DNA from: Natronomonas gomsonensis
GTDB lineage: Archaea > Halobacteriota > Halobacteria > Halobacteriales > Haloarculaceae
Assembly: GCF_024300825.1 (NCBI RefSeq)
Contig: NZ_CP101323.1
Span: 1,116,001 to 1,180,000 of the forward strand
DNA: 64,000 nucleotides
Direction: 5' to 3'
Part shown: positions 28,201-36,029 of the stretch, in pieces
Layout of the letters: every line of letters starts with the position of its first letter
Numbering within the stretch: the stretch's first letter is position 1
Notes under the pieces: generated by a model
What the model saw: only the letters and a program-made list of their open reading frames with translations
Told to the model about the DNA's origin: nothing
The model's database searches: none
Program-made: the position numbers and the translations under genes

Positions 28201-28891
28201 GGCGGCACAGAGAGAAGCGGAAAATGCGGGCCTTGACGAGGAAGAGGAAGCCGAGGTGACGCGAGAATCGCTCATCCGTAATGCAGGGCTGGTCGGTTGG
28301 GGTGATGCTCATCATCCGGCTATAGCGGCAGTCGGCCAGCGTACTCGCGCATATGAGCCTACTGCGAGTCTTGAACTGATGGAGACTCTTCTCACACAGA
28401 GCCGAGTGTTAGGCTCGGCCGGCTGGGAGTTCACCGCTCTTCGGAACCACGACCGAGCCGACGAGTACCCCGGAACAGCACGTGGTGCGTACGTGCTGGA
28501 TGCTCCTGACCAGACTGAAATCGAGACGCCTGAGACCGCCAAAACGACGGCGCAGGCTGAGCTGAGGGGAGCTGACGAAGCGGTGGTTACCTTCGACCCA
28601 GCTGTGGCAGAGGAGTTCCCATCTATTCGTCTGTTGCTCCCCGGAGACCCGCTCTTCGATAGTCTCGTCGCAAAGACGACCCAAGGACAAGACTCCGAAG
28701 TTGCCTTCGTTTGCGGGTCTCAGGAGGCAGAAAGCGTGACCGTTGAGACAGATTACGAGGGTACTGCTGGTGCTGATGTTGTCCTACCGGCTGTCCAAAA
28801 TGACTCTCGGGGGAATTTGCCCGAGGGGACATCTTTGCCGGACGTATCAGACGCGAAGCAGACTATCCACAGCTGGTTGACTGAGGAGTGA
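25265..28891 (+). CDS. SNF2-type helicase with N-terminal phospholipase D-like nuclease domain
   Basis: 1208 residues. Residues about 10-165 are a PLD-like region with FHPKLGIG (HxK, about 123-128) and SFEGSVNETLTAW (about 143-155), the half-site typical of PLD nucleases. The SNF2 ATPase follows: DEVGLGKTIE (Walker A, about 284-293), VVDEAHSAR (about 417-425), LTATPMQLNVGELYDLL, and helicase C motifs TDSASEGLNLQ (about 865) and QRIGRIDRIGQ (about 895). It is the effector or translocase of the DUF499-DUF1156 cassette and is coupled by an ATGA overlap to the methyltransferase. The domain set resembles restriction-like systems in which the ATPase moves on DNA that lacks the protective methyl mark. 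Confidence 0.87.
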   Translation: MTLQDVSWRPVYESGFGRDETLMDAFYRPFLSEVVRYDRLAGYLSLRSLANALEGVDSLLETEGRVRVIAGADLQEREKGALFPDSDEPLSPWVESQLAIIGTLLDRGDLEIRVGDPAPGGGIFHPKLGIGIDDAEEPNKLSFEGSVNETLTAWQHNYERFKVHRSWMDGERKYVEEDVDTFQRLWEDSHPSVDVYELDEAAQQDIIDWTETDRDLEQHVERVREHSPEATVSETAAGKVVSAAGRTPGGLHLAEDISTLEQIWPHQRTISDTAVSIYPNKLLFCDEVGLGKTIEIGLTLSRLVHTGQVENALLLVPAGLVQQWQDELFNRFNIHAYYHDRAYDGDYLVGPFGGPNDHRVELDGWRQADTWSNTPIGGYIRNRDEPSVIIQSWHTARMEDNQPHVAPERDDTLWDLTVVDEAHSAREETQLYDLLTRVESVSECLYALTATPMQLNVGELYDLLRLVDLPESWDDKEQFEKFFETRRVLEESLNEVETGSRKSNLAEQTVLDSVRKELELSDDKEGKQLAQTRIETFAEMLHDHIDAYLGYDGRAQELVDNTESLGLKERKSLEKLVGLRETSSRFDNPRRLAFDCGVEGWEALVEAAEWATPVQSRIFRNTRSVLEQCKELGLLEDTVPKRSVETKRIDLGEAKPLYDRVEDYIDDTYEASQKALTGKEKLALGFVMTTYRQRLTSSLYAIKESLSRRIDKLDEEVEDMTEEVSRLSEDTGVTEATIDEVVGQTSLDAYRPTGDLSIVSRELEELRDFIDELDRAITDPKIVHLRNDIKSLRQDARDNIVIFTQYQDTLDHIRHTLTDTHPNVGTYSGSGGSRYNAETDSWEMVGKETIKKEFTSTGGTNILICTDSASEGLNLQTADALINYDLPWNPMRVEQRIGRIDRIGQTNPVVKIINYAYEDSVDGDIYEELENRLDLFEDVVGPMRPVLNSLEGDIKTAVMDDDFGDTGEQVTDQAEQRAEAAQREAENAGLDEEEEAEVTRESLIRNAGLVGWGDAHHPAIAAVGQRTRAYEPTASLELMETLLTQSRVLGSAGWEFTALRNHDRADEYPGTARGAYVLDAPDQTEIETPETAKTTAQAELRGADEAVVTFDPAVAEEFPSIRLLLPGDPLFDSLVAKTTQGQDSEVAFVCGSQEAESVTVETDYEGTAGADVVLPAVQNDSRGNLPEGTSLPDVSDAKQTIHSWLTEE

Positions 28892-28912
28892 TAAGGGCCT
28901 GCTCTGTCGAGA

Positions 28913-29248
28913 CTATTCGTAATTGCCGATGCTTGATTGCGATTGAAGACCGCTCTTCGAGTCGTCTTCGTCCTCACCGACCCATCGGTTGAGGCCCTCC
29001 ACTACGTCATCACTCACACGAACCTTCGAGGCAGTTGAAGAGGAATCGGGTCCCCAGAGACGGAACACACGACTCCCATTCTGATACTCCTCATATTCCT
29101 CTGGCTTCAGGAATACCCAGCCCGGTTCAGTATGTTCGTCAATATCTCGACCGCAAATAAGCGCAGTATCTGGGTAGCCGACTGGCTTTACTGCTATTTC
29201 GTAGTTCGTGTGTCTCGGAGGGTGGTCCTGACATCGAACAATTGCCAT
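28913..29248 (-). CDS. Conserved-looking hypothetical protein
   Basis: 111 residues. It starts MAIVRCQDHPPRHTNYEIAVKPVGYPDTALICGRDIDEHTEPGWVFLKPEEYEEYQNGSRVF, a compact domain with one CxxH-like pair and many aromatics, followed by a charged tail. It reads on the same strand as the DUF262 gene, 55 bp from its 3' end, and is convergent with the helicase. The well-formed codon use suggests a real gene. I do not recognise the family. Confidence 0.6.
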   Translation of the reverse strand: MAIVRCQDHPPRHTNYEIAVKPVGYPDTALICGRDIDEHTEPGWVFLKPEEYEEYQNGSRVFRLWGPDSSSTASKVRVSDDVVEGLNRWVGEDEDDSKSGLQSQSSIGNYE

Positions 29249-29302
29249 ACTGGCCTGTTGTGTGTCTCGAAAATAAAGCGGTGGGCTTTCGCGACCGAGG
29301 AA

Positions 29303-31420
29303 CTACGCTATCGGGCTTTGACTCCAGTGCTCGTCGATGTACTCATTGGCTTCCTGAATGCTGAGTGGCTGGGCCGAGGTGCCTGTTCGGACGTAGAACT
29401 GTTCGCTACCGTCTTCCTCGAAGAAGACGGGCTTCGGGCTATCATCTACCCAAATCACACAGACTTCATTACCGTCAACCTCCTCAAAGTTGACGTGAGT
29501 ATACGCGGTCGCCATCATCTGTGTCAACCGATTCGCGACTTCCTGCCGTAACTGAAGTCCGAACGAATCCTTACCCTTCTGCATTAGGTTGTAGTCTCGT
29601 TCGAGACCCTTGACTTCCTTAGTGTCATCTTCGACCCCGATGACGACAGCCCCTCCTTCGGAGTTAGCCAGCGCGGCAATCTCCTTCGCGACTTCCTTCT
29701 TCAAGTCTTTGTTCGGCTGGTCACGGTACACATCGTACAGGAACGTCTCTTTGAACTCAATACGGGGGTTTTCGCCCTTGTTGATGAGTTCCTCGGCGGA
29801 TTCCTTTTCCTTACCCCCGCCTCCATCGATTATCAAATCGTCCATGTAATCGTTGATGGCATCAGCCAAGAGTTCGCGCCTTCTGGCGAGGAAGTCTTCG
29901 TAGTTTTCCAGTTTCCACAGCTCGGAGTTGTCTGGGATGAACTGCGACTCAATGGCCTGCGGATGGTCCTCAATGATGTCTGGAAGATAGTCTTCCGGGA
30001 GGTCGTCGCCTAATTGTTTGTTGGTGGTAGGCGTCAAGAACGCTCGATTAGCAATCTCGTTGACTAACTTCCGGTGTGTTGAGTTTCCGGAATCGTATTC
30101 ATCGTACAATTTGCTCTTCGGGAAGATGTGGTGCGATTCCAGTCGGTAGCTCCCTTTGAGTGGCTCGCCGGTCTTCCAGTCGACGGGGTCGTTTGCACGG
30201 ATGACGGTTCGCACCATATTGTAGAAACGACGGGTTCGTTTCCCGCGGCCTTGGAGGTCTGAGGCTTGCACTTCGATACGGCCCCGTTCATCGCGAATCT
30301 CCTGCATCAGATGGTCTGTCGGGGACTCATTGTCCAAGAGAGAAAGGTCATGCTCAACAGTCGTGTCTGAAGAACCACTGTACCGCGTCCACATCATTGC
30401 AGCGTAAAGCCATCGCAGGAACTGTGTTTTCTCTTGATGCGAGATTTGCTTGTCTTGTTTATCGAGATAGACGATGAATGGAATCAGAACGTCGCGAGTG
30501 TTGATATAGTCGGAGTTCGGGATATGCCCATCATTCTGGAGAACGTTGATTACGTAGTCGAAGACACCTCCATCCTCCGCCAGCTGATTCCACTTAGAGA
30601 TGAGTTCTTCTTCAGGAATGTCATAGACCTGCTCGTAGGTCATTGTCTCGGTTAGTGTACCTATCATGCACTTCACGTAGAAGTTGAGGTTGAAATCAAA
30701 GCCCTCCTCAGCCATTTCAGCCTGTTTAGCCTTCATATGCCGCCGAATATGAGCCCACTCAGCACTCATGTGAGCCAGCGCGAGCTCGGCATCACTCAGG
30801 TGTGTACCCTGTGAATTGATTTTATCGAAGAGCTCGATAGCCTGATGAATGTCTGCAGATTTCGGGAGTGTCTCTACCGGGAGGCTCCGTGTCGTGATAC
30901 TCTGGAGTTGATTCAGCTGCTTACTATACTTCTTAGAGAGTTCTAAGACCTTCTCGGGGTCGTCGCCGAGCTGCTCTTGGGCGATAGAGATTGCCTCGAC
31001 ATCGTCGTTGAAACACTCGGTAACCTTGACCCATTCAGCCCCCTCACGAACCCGTTTGTTAGCAAAGTGGAACTCGCCGCTGTCAACGTTGAAGTAGAGA
31101 TTTCGAGGGTCGTTGTTGATGTCTTCCTCCTCGTAATAGGGAGGAATCTCGTCCTTGACGAGCATATAGAGGACGGTCAACCGTTGTTGTCCGTCGAGAA
31201 GAACCTCAAAGAGAGCATGCTTCTCCTGTTCAATGGCTTCGTTCTTGATTTCCGGGGGACTCTCGGTTTCCCACGTGAGCAGGCTCCCAATAGGGTACTG
31301 TTTGAATAATGAGTTCATCAGTTCCTTTGCTTGCGAGTTCTTCCAGACGAACTCACGTTGGAATTCTGGAAGGACAATCGCATTAGACTCGACCCTATCC
31401 AGAAGCTTGCTAATTTCCAT
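29303..31420 (-). CDS. GmrSD-like restriction protein: DUF262 + HNH (DUF1524) + AlbA_2 fusion
   Basis: 705 residues from ATG 31420; the longer frame begins inside an inverted repeat. DUF262 motifs are LPEFQREFVW (about 17-26) and LLDGQQRLTVLYML (about 74-87), the ParB-like NTP-using half of GmrSD. RLESHHIFPKSKLYDE (about 425-440) is the His-Me (HNH) nuclease of DUF1524. The C-terminus, NPRIEFKETFLYDVYRDQ...EIAALANSEGGAVVIGVED (about 552-600), is an AlbA_2 (Schlafen-type) domain. GmrSD enzymes cut DNA with modified bases, so this may be a type IV-like defence working beside a methylation-based system. The added AlbA_2 module is unusual and may bind nucleic acid. Confidence 0.85.
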   Translation of the reverse strand: MEISKLLDRVESNAIVLPEFQREFVWKNSQAKELMNSLFKQYPIGSLLTWETESPPEIKNEAIEQEKHALFEVLLDGQQRLTVLYMLVKDEIPPYYEEEDINNDPRNLYFNVDSGEFHFANKRVREGAEWVKVTECFNDDVEAISIAQEQLGDDPEKVLELSKKYSKQLNQLQSITTRSLPVETLPKSADIHQAIELFDKINSQGTHLSDAELALAHMSAEWAHIRRHMKAKQAEMAEEGFDFNLNFYVKCMIGTLTETMTYEQVYDIPEEELISKWNQLAEDGGVFDYVINVLQNDGHIPNSDYINTRDVLIPFIVYLDKQDKQISHQEKTQFLRWLYAAMMWTRYSGSSDTTVEHDLSLLDNESPTDHLMQEIRDERGRIEVQASDLQGRGKRTRRFYNMVRTVIRANDPVDWKTGEPLKGSYRLESHHIFPKSKLYDEYDSGNSTHRKLVNEIANRAFLTPTTNKQLGDDLPEDYLPDIIEDHPQAIESQFIPDNSELWKLENYEDFLARRRELLADAINDYMDDLIIDGGGGKEKESAEELINKGENPRIEFKETFLYDVYRDQPNKDLKKEVAKEIAALANSEGGAVVIGVEDDTKEVKGLERDYNLMQKGKDSFGLQLRQEVANRLTQMMATAYTHVNFEEVDGNEVCVIWVDDSPKPVFFEEDGSEQFYVRTGTSAQPLSIQEANEYIDEHWSQSPIA

Positions 31421-31457
31421 ACGGCAACTTCCAAAGCAGAGAACAAAATACTCTGGG

Positions 31458-31474
31458 GTGGCGATTATCGCCAC
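31458..31474. promoter_or_regulatory. Inverted repeat upstream of the DUF262 gene
   Basis: GTGGCGA and TCGCCAC are exact inverted copies around a TTA centre, 38 bp before the DUF262 start, in the 164-bp divergent gap. A second 10-bp palindrome, CCTACGTAGG, at 31555-31564 lies 20 bp before the HEPN-like gene. Both are operator candidates. Confidence 0.4.
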
Positions 31475-31584
31475 TCTGAGAGCAGCGCCCAGACAGAATT
31501 TCCCCAGTAGATTTGTACAGGTGTGAGGTCCGGGAATTTCAGCCTATCAACACACCTACGTAGGCGGGATGTGACGACTTGACT

Positions 31585-32355
31585 ATGCCATCAGACGAGG
31601 ATGAAAATGAATCCGACGATGCAAGCGAATCGGTAGTTGAGAGCGCAGAGGCAGCTGCTATGGCTGGCTTGTCAAATGTCGATTTAGAGGTTAACATACC
31701 TGCCGAGACGATAGTTAGCATGTATGAAGCAGCTGACACCGTGAGACAAGCCCGTGATTCAATACGAGAGTCTATAGACTGGACAAGTCTGTATGAAGCA
31801 ATTGAATCATATTTCGAAGAGATATCAAGGGTCATCGCGAATGATATTAGTGGGCTTGATTCACCCGAAGACTACGACCCCGATGATTTGTCTGTAACGC
31901 CTGTCGCTGAACAGCTTGGACGTGAATCATTAGACAATCTTATTGAAGAAATTGAGTCAGGGGGATACAGCGACTTGGAGGAATATCTTGACCGTCTCAA
32001 AACCGGTCGTGAGCATTTTGATAACAACTCATACGGGGCAGCTGCCTTCTACTTCATTAGTGTTCAAGACGGTCTGATGTCGATGCTCTGTGACCATTTC
32101 GGCTACTCGACTAATGATGATGGATACTATGGTAGGTCAAAGAAAGTTAACGCGTTTGCACAGGCGTACAGTAATCAAGAGTTCCACGGTGTAGAAACAG
32201 GTGACGTGATTCCTCCCTACGAAGACTTCTATGAGCATAGAAATGCCATAGTTCACGGCTCTCCATCATCTGCATATCTTGACCAAGACATCGCCGTACT
32301 TTCGATGCTGTTCTTGATGTTGACGTTGAATGCAACAGTAGCTGAACTTTCTTAG
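31585..32355 (+). CDS. HEPN-like protein, possible RNase of a defence module
   Basis: 256 residues from ATG 31585 (TTG 31579 is an alternative). An acidic N-terminus (SDEDENESDDASESVVESAE) is followed by a mostly alpha-helical protein. Near residues 215-224, FYEHRNAIVHGSPSS fits the HEPN R-x4-H active-site motif (RNAIVH), preceded by helices with SYGAAAFYFISVQDGLMSMLCDHFGY as in HEPN bundles. HEPN proteins cut RNA in many abortive-infection and toxin systems. The gene is AT-rich, has its own promoter region with a palindrome, and is divergent from the DUF262 gene. Function is inferred from the motif only. Confidence 0.6.
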   Translation: MPSDEDENESDDASESVVESAEAAAMAGLSNVDLEVNIPAETIVSMYEAADTVRQARDSIRESIDWTSLYEAIESYFEEISRVIANDISGLDSPEDYDPDDLSVTPVAEQLGRESLDNLIEEIESGGYSDLEEYLDRLKTGREHFDNNSYGAAAFYFISVQDGLMSMLCDHFGYSTNDDGYYGRSKKVNAFAQAYSNQEFHGVETGDVIPPYEDFYEHRNAIVHGSPSSAYLDQDIAVLSMLFLMLTLNATVAELS

Positions 32356-32374
32356 TACCGTAATGACGTTAGAG

Positions 32375-33676
32375 TCAAAAGGTCGAAGGGATGGTCTTCG
32401 GTGTTGGCGATGATGCTGAAACGGCTAAGGCAAGTGCATCCACACAATCGTCATGGAATCCCGACGGTGCTGAGTAACTGACTTGACCGCTTTCTGTCCT
32501 CTCGAACTCGTACATCTCTAGCTCATTGAGGAGTGTGTTTGCAGACGCCGGGACCGTGATACGCCCTGTCTCCAATTCCGTGATGAGATTCTCTATCAGC
32601 GTCTGCTTCTTTCGAGATGAGAACCGAATCGGGTCAACTTGGTATCCCGCTCTTTCGATGTCCTCTACGATTTTGTTGTCTCGGGTTCCATCCAGAGCGA
32701 CGATATGCGGTTCGTAGCGGTCGGCAAGTCGCTCAATGATAGTCTGAATCCTATCCCATGTGGTTTGCTGGACACGCTCGAAAGCGACTACGCGGTCCTC
32801 TCCATCTATAACAAGTACAACCGTCCAGTCATCGAAGCGAGCGAAATCAACGCCAATACGGAACGGGGACGCACTCTCACGGACACTGACTGGAAGCGTG
32901 TAGTCCTCGACGTTTCGCTCACGGATATCGCCAAATACGCTACCAGTATCATCCACGAAGTGGGCTTGGTATTCCTGTTCGAAGACTCGTTCCGGCATAT
33001 CCTCTTTCGCGGACTCTATCTCCGAATCAGGGACGTGTGGATTCTGATTGGTTGGAGCCTGCCAGCTTGCAACATCCGGATGGTCAACCGATTTCCCACG
33101 CTGAAACCATCGATAGAACCAGTTCCTACCTTTCGGTGTCCCAATCGCAATCATATCCCCGAGTGTGTCTGAGAGAGTCGGGCGGAGTTCGTCTGTCCAT
33201 GCCCGGTCCGGAACCGAGCCAGCCTCGTCGATGATGAGAAAGTTGACGCCACCACCTCGAAGAGAGTCTTCCCGCTCTGCAGACCGGAATGAGATAGTAG
33301 ACCCGTTTATTAGCGATATTTCACGCGGCTTCGTTCGTTTCGGGTCATCGGCAAGCACGTCTGGAGAGAGTAACGGCTTCATCTTATCGAAACCAAAATC
33401 ATTTGATTGTTGGTAGTTAGGGGAAACCCACCAAACCTCCATGTTAGGCTCGCTAAGAGCACGTTCGAGCGCAAGGTGAGCGCACATCTCGCTTTTCCCC
33501 CACCGACGTCCACAGGCAACAATTCTGAAGCGCGCGTCGTGGTTCATAATGACGCGCTGTCCATCGTGAGGTTGCCAGAGCGACCGGAGAATGTAGCGGT
33601 TCTCGTCAATATCACCACCATCTCCATCTGCAGGACGCGAACCGGATTCAGACCCTGGGTCAGAGGTTTCAGTCAT
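32375..33676 (-). CDS. terL: Terminase large subunit (ATPase-nuclease)
   Basis: 433 residues, normal TerL length. The ATPase has Walker A VACGRRWGKSE (about 53-63) and Walker B NFLIIDEAGS (about 145-154). The C-terminal RNase H-like nuclease begins with RIGVDFARFDDWTVVLVIDGEDR (about 270) and continues with HIVALDGTRDNKIVEDI. TerL packs DNA into viral heads. It overlaps the upstream HTH gene by 8 bp. No portal, capsid, protease or tail gene is present in the element, so it must use heads made by another virus or be a remnant. Confidence 0.88.
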   Translation of the reverse strand: MTETSDPGSESGSRPADGDGGDIDENRYILRSLWQPHDGQRVIMNHDARFRIVACGRRWGKSEMCAHLALERALSEPNMEVWWVSPNYQQSNDFGFDKMKPLLSPDVLADDPKRTKPREISLINGSTISFRSAEREDSLRGGGVNFLIIDEAGSVPDRAWTDELRPTLSDTLGDMIAIGTPKGRNWFYRWFQRGKSVDHPDVASWQAPTNQNPHVPDSEIESAKEDMPERVFEQEYQAHFVDDTGSVFGDIRERNVEDYTLPVSVRESASPFRIGVDFARFDDWTVVLVIDGEDRVVAFERVQQTTWDRIQTIIERLADRYEPHIVALDGTRDNKIVEDIERAGYQVDPIRFSSRKKQTLIENLITELETGRITVPASANTLLNELEMYEFERTESGQVSYSAPSGFHDDCVDALALAVSASSPTPKTIPSTF

Positions 33677-34247
33677 CGTCTATCTCCCCTGAAGTCTCTA
33701 CCTCAACACCTTCCGGTCCGCTTGTGAATCCGAGCGCCTCGTGGTCGACATGCCCGCCCTCGGTTTTCGGAAGTGGCTCTCCCTCACCATCACGGACGAC
33801 CTCGTATGCGACGTCAACATTCCTCGACCGCATGTCGACGTCGAGTTCGGACCTTTCGGGCTCGCGGTGCTGTTCACCAATGTCAGCCAACCACTCGTTC
33901 CACTCTTGAGCAACATCCCATGCTGCTTTCGTTGCCCGCCAATCATCCTCCGCGAGTAACTCCCGAACGACGTGCTGGTACAACGTTCGGGTGGTGAACT
34001 TCGCGTCTGTCCCCAGATGTTCCGTAATCGATTCGCGGAGTCGGTCCATGTCACGCGAGACCGTAGACTCGTGGACATCGTATCTCTCGGCGAGCTCTCG
34101 CTGATTTACTGCGGACGGCTCTCCCAATTCAATGATGGTCTGCAAGATATCTGCTCGCCGTTCATGAGCGGTGAAGTCTTTCGGGGGCTTCCCGTCTGGC
34201 GGGTCTATGTTTGTGTAGTCGGGTTCTTTCTCTGTCATAGCTTGCAC
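33669..34247 (-). CDS. HTH protein, probable terminase small subunit
   Basis: 192 residues. Residues about 28-75, RRADILQTIIELGEPSAVNQRELAERYDVHESTVSRDMDRLRESITEHLG, form a helix-turn-helix. The rest is a charged helical region (LAEDDWRATKAAWDVAQEWNEWLADIGE) and an acidic tail ending VETSGEIDDD. Immediate upstream overlap with terL and a sequence-specific DNA-binding domain fit a TerS that selects the packaging site; a transcription regulator cannot be excluded. Palindromic TGTACA-type sites lie 220-250 bp upstream. Confidence 0.65.
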   Translation of the reverse strand: MQAMTEKEPDYTNIDPPDGKPPKDFTAHERRADILQTIIELGEPSAVNQRELAERYDVHESTVSRDMDRLRESITEHLGTDAKFTTRTLYQHVVRELLAEDDWRATKAAWDVAQEWNEWLADIGEQHREPERSELDVDMRSRNVDVAYEVVRDGEGEPLPKTEGGHVDHEALGFTSGPEGVEVETSGEIDDD

Positions 34248-34680
34248 ATATTTGCACGTCTCATTGCGGCTAGGACTGAATCAGCCGAGTTTACACTCTT
34301 GACGACGCTTGTGGTCCGCAAGCCCCCGGTGACGAGCCGAACGTCCCTCACCGGCCCGTTCACCGCCCGCAGCGGATATACAGACCTGGGCACATACGGT
34401 AAAAACGGCTTTGCAGTATTCTCTCCCCTCCGTTCTATTTCGAATTGAACGCCCTCGTAACAGGGAGATGTATATGTACACTTGAAATGTACATGTACAT
34501 TCGGAGAGGTCCGGCCACACCCATCTCTGCTTCGCTCATTTGTAGAGGTGAATACCCGGGACAAATTCTCTCCGAATACCCCGGAAATAGACGTTCTCAT
34601 TGACGACCAAAGCTTGTTTACTATCATTCTGATTTGAGGTTTTTGCCGTTTCGTTGGGCTCCCAATAGACGGTATTTAGT
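34248..34680. promoter_or_regulatory. 433-bp gap with paired TGTACA-type palindromes
   Basis: No convincing gene is present; the minus frame at 34235-34627 has poor codon use. At 34469-34480 lies TGTATATGTACA and at 34488-34499 TGTACATGTACA (within a 14-bp perfect palindrome ATGTACATGTACAT), 19 bp apart centre to centre, about two helical turns. They could be regulator sites for the terminase operon or sites for the TerS-like HTH or ParB protein. Confidence 0.5.
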
Positions 34681-35034
34681 TTACTTCTCGGGAAGGTCGA
34701 AATGGAAGATGAACCACCGACAAATTTGTGAAAATGGTTCGTCTTCGTTTGCCAGTTGCTGAATAGCCTCCCCTCGTCGGCTCCAGAAATACTCGTCCAA
34801 GTCTCGAAGGCTCCATTTTCGCTCCAAGTCATCTATCCGTATGATGCCATCCGGTTCCAATGAATCAGTATGAATTGTCGCTTCGACTATCGGCTTATTA
34901 TCCTCCGGAGAAAGGCCAACATCGCCGAATTTGCCAAAATTGACGTATACCATCTCTCTATCTCTATCGACATAGGTTATCATGCATTCTTCTTGGTGAT
35001 TCATAGTTTCTGTAGTGTATTTTCTCTCAGCCAT
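34681..35034 (-). CDS. Hypothetical acidic protein
   Basis: 117 residues (an internal Met at 35004 is an alternative start). The middle has VYVNFGKFGDVGLSPEDNKPIVEATIHTDSLEPDGIIRIDDLERKWSLRDLDEYFWSRRGEAIQQL, a small alpha/beta domain. It lies in the minus-strand replication/packaging module, after the tiny ORF that follows parB. I do not recognise the family. Confidence 0.6.
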   Translation of the reverse strand: MAERKYTTETMNHQEECMITYVDRDREMVYVNFGKFGDVGLSPEDNKPIVEATIHTDSLEPDGIIRIDDLERKWSLRDLDEYFWSRRGEAIQQLANEDEPFSQICRWFIFHFDLPEK

Positions 35035-35046
35035 AGTTTCTCTCCG

Positions 35047-35112
35047 TCACAGCTTGCGTTTGCGGGAAGTAACCGCACACCTTTCGTCAAGCCAGAGGCG
35101 AAGTTGGGTCAT
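35047..35112 (-). CDS. Possible 21-residue ORF between parB and a hypothetical gene
   Basis: The ATG overlaps the parB stop (ATGA). It reads MTQLRLWLDERCAVTSRKRKL and stops 12 bp before the ATG of the next gene. The overlap continues the chain of coupled starts in this operon (small ORF-rep, rep-parB), so it may act mainly as a translational relay. It is too short for firm support. Confidence 0.3.
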   Translation of the reverse strand: MTQLRLWLDERCAVTSRKRKL

Positions 35113-36029
35113 AGGAGGTCCTCCAGCGAGGATGTCTTCTGGCCTGACGTGTCCGTTGTATCGGGCGTGGCCGCGTCCGCTGCTGCCTCTGATATGGTCC
35201 CTTCGCCATCGAGGACCTCCTCAGCACTGAGTAACTGCCTGACACCTTTCTCGACCACGGCCTCAGGGTCGGAATCAGTTCGTTCAGCGTACTCTCGGAT
35301 GGCCGTCGAGATGTCATGGTCGAACCGGAGCGATAGCTTCAGTGGGTCACGTCGGGCCTTCGCAATCGCGTCATCAACAGACACCCCCGCATCAACATCG
35401 GCCTTGATGTCCCGGACATCTTGGCGGGTTAGTTCGTCCTCGGCGACCAACTGAGCCAATCGTTCCCCATCCTCGCCGCCATCAGTGACTCGTCGGATGT
35501 CAGCAAGAGTCGTCTCACCCACCGCGTCTGCAAGCTCTTCGCCATCATCGGTCTGTTCTCGGGTATCAACATCAAGTGCGGTCCCGCTCCACTCATCGTT
35601 TAGCGGCTCCATCCACGCGCGTATCGTCTCCGACGGAACACCGAGTTCATGTCCGAGGTGTGAATAACTCGGCATCCCCTTGCCACCAATCCGTTGCCAG
35701 TACTCCTGAAGCGCTTCACATCGGTCCTTCACAGACACCTCCCGTCGGAACAGGTCCACATTTTCGCTGATACTTGCACGGAGCGCGTCGGCGTCATCGT
35801 AGTCGGCGACGAGGACTGAGATAGAGTCGAGCCCGGCCTCCCGAGCCGCCCGCACGCGCCGTTGACCAATTACGACAGTATACCCCGTCTCAGTCCTTCT
35901 CACTATCGGTGGCTGGACCACACCGGACTTCTTGATTGATTCAGTGAGGTCAGTGAGGTCCTCAACGTCATTTCGTTCATTCATCGGGTCGACATTGAGA
36001 GCATCGGACGAGACACTCTCGACATTCAT
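35109..36029 (-). CDS. ParB-like protein
   Basis: 306 residues. The ParB/Srx core has VVQPPIVRRTETGYTVVIGQRRVRAAREAGLDSI (about 37-70), including the GxRR box that binds CTP in ParB proteins. A helix-turn-helix follows: PSYSHLGHELGVPSETIRAWME (about 115-136). The C-terminal third is acidic with a possible ribbon-helix segment (LSLRFDHDISTAIREYAERTDSDPEAVVEKGVRQLL). No ParA is encoded nearby, so it may act without an ATPase, rely on a host ParA, or serve as a regulator. It overlaps the rep gene by four bases. Confidence 0.85.
   Translation of the reverse strand: MNVESVSSDALNVDPMNERNDVEDLTDLTESIKKSGVVQPPIVRRTETGYTVVIGQRRVRAAREAGLDSISVLVADYDDADALRASISENVDLFRREVSVKDRCEALQEYWQRIGGKGMPSYSHLGHELGVPSETIRAWMEPLNDEWSGTALDVDTREQTDDGEELADAVGETTLADIRRVTDGGEDGERLAQLVAEDELTRQDVRDIKADVDAGVSVDDAIAKARRDPLKLSLRFDHDISTAIREYAERTDSDPEAVVEKGVRQLLSAEEVLDGEGTISEAAADAATPDTTDTSGQKTSSLEDLL

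Noticed and set aside
34235-34627. Minus-strand 130-codon frame before the TerS-like gene
   Set aside because: Codon use and amino-acid composition are not haloarchaeal, it overlaps the palindromic sites, and its end runs into the TerS start region.
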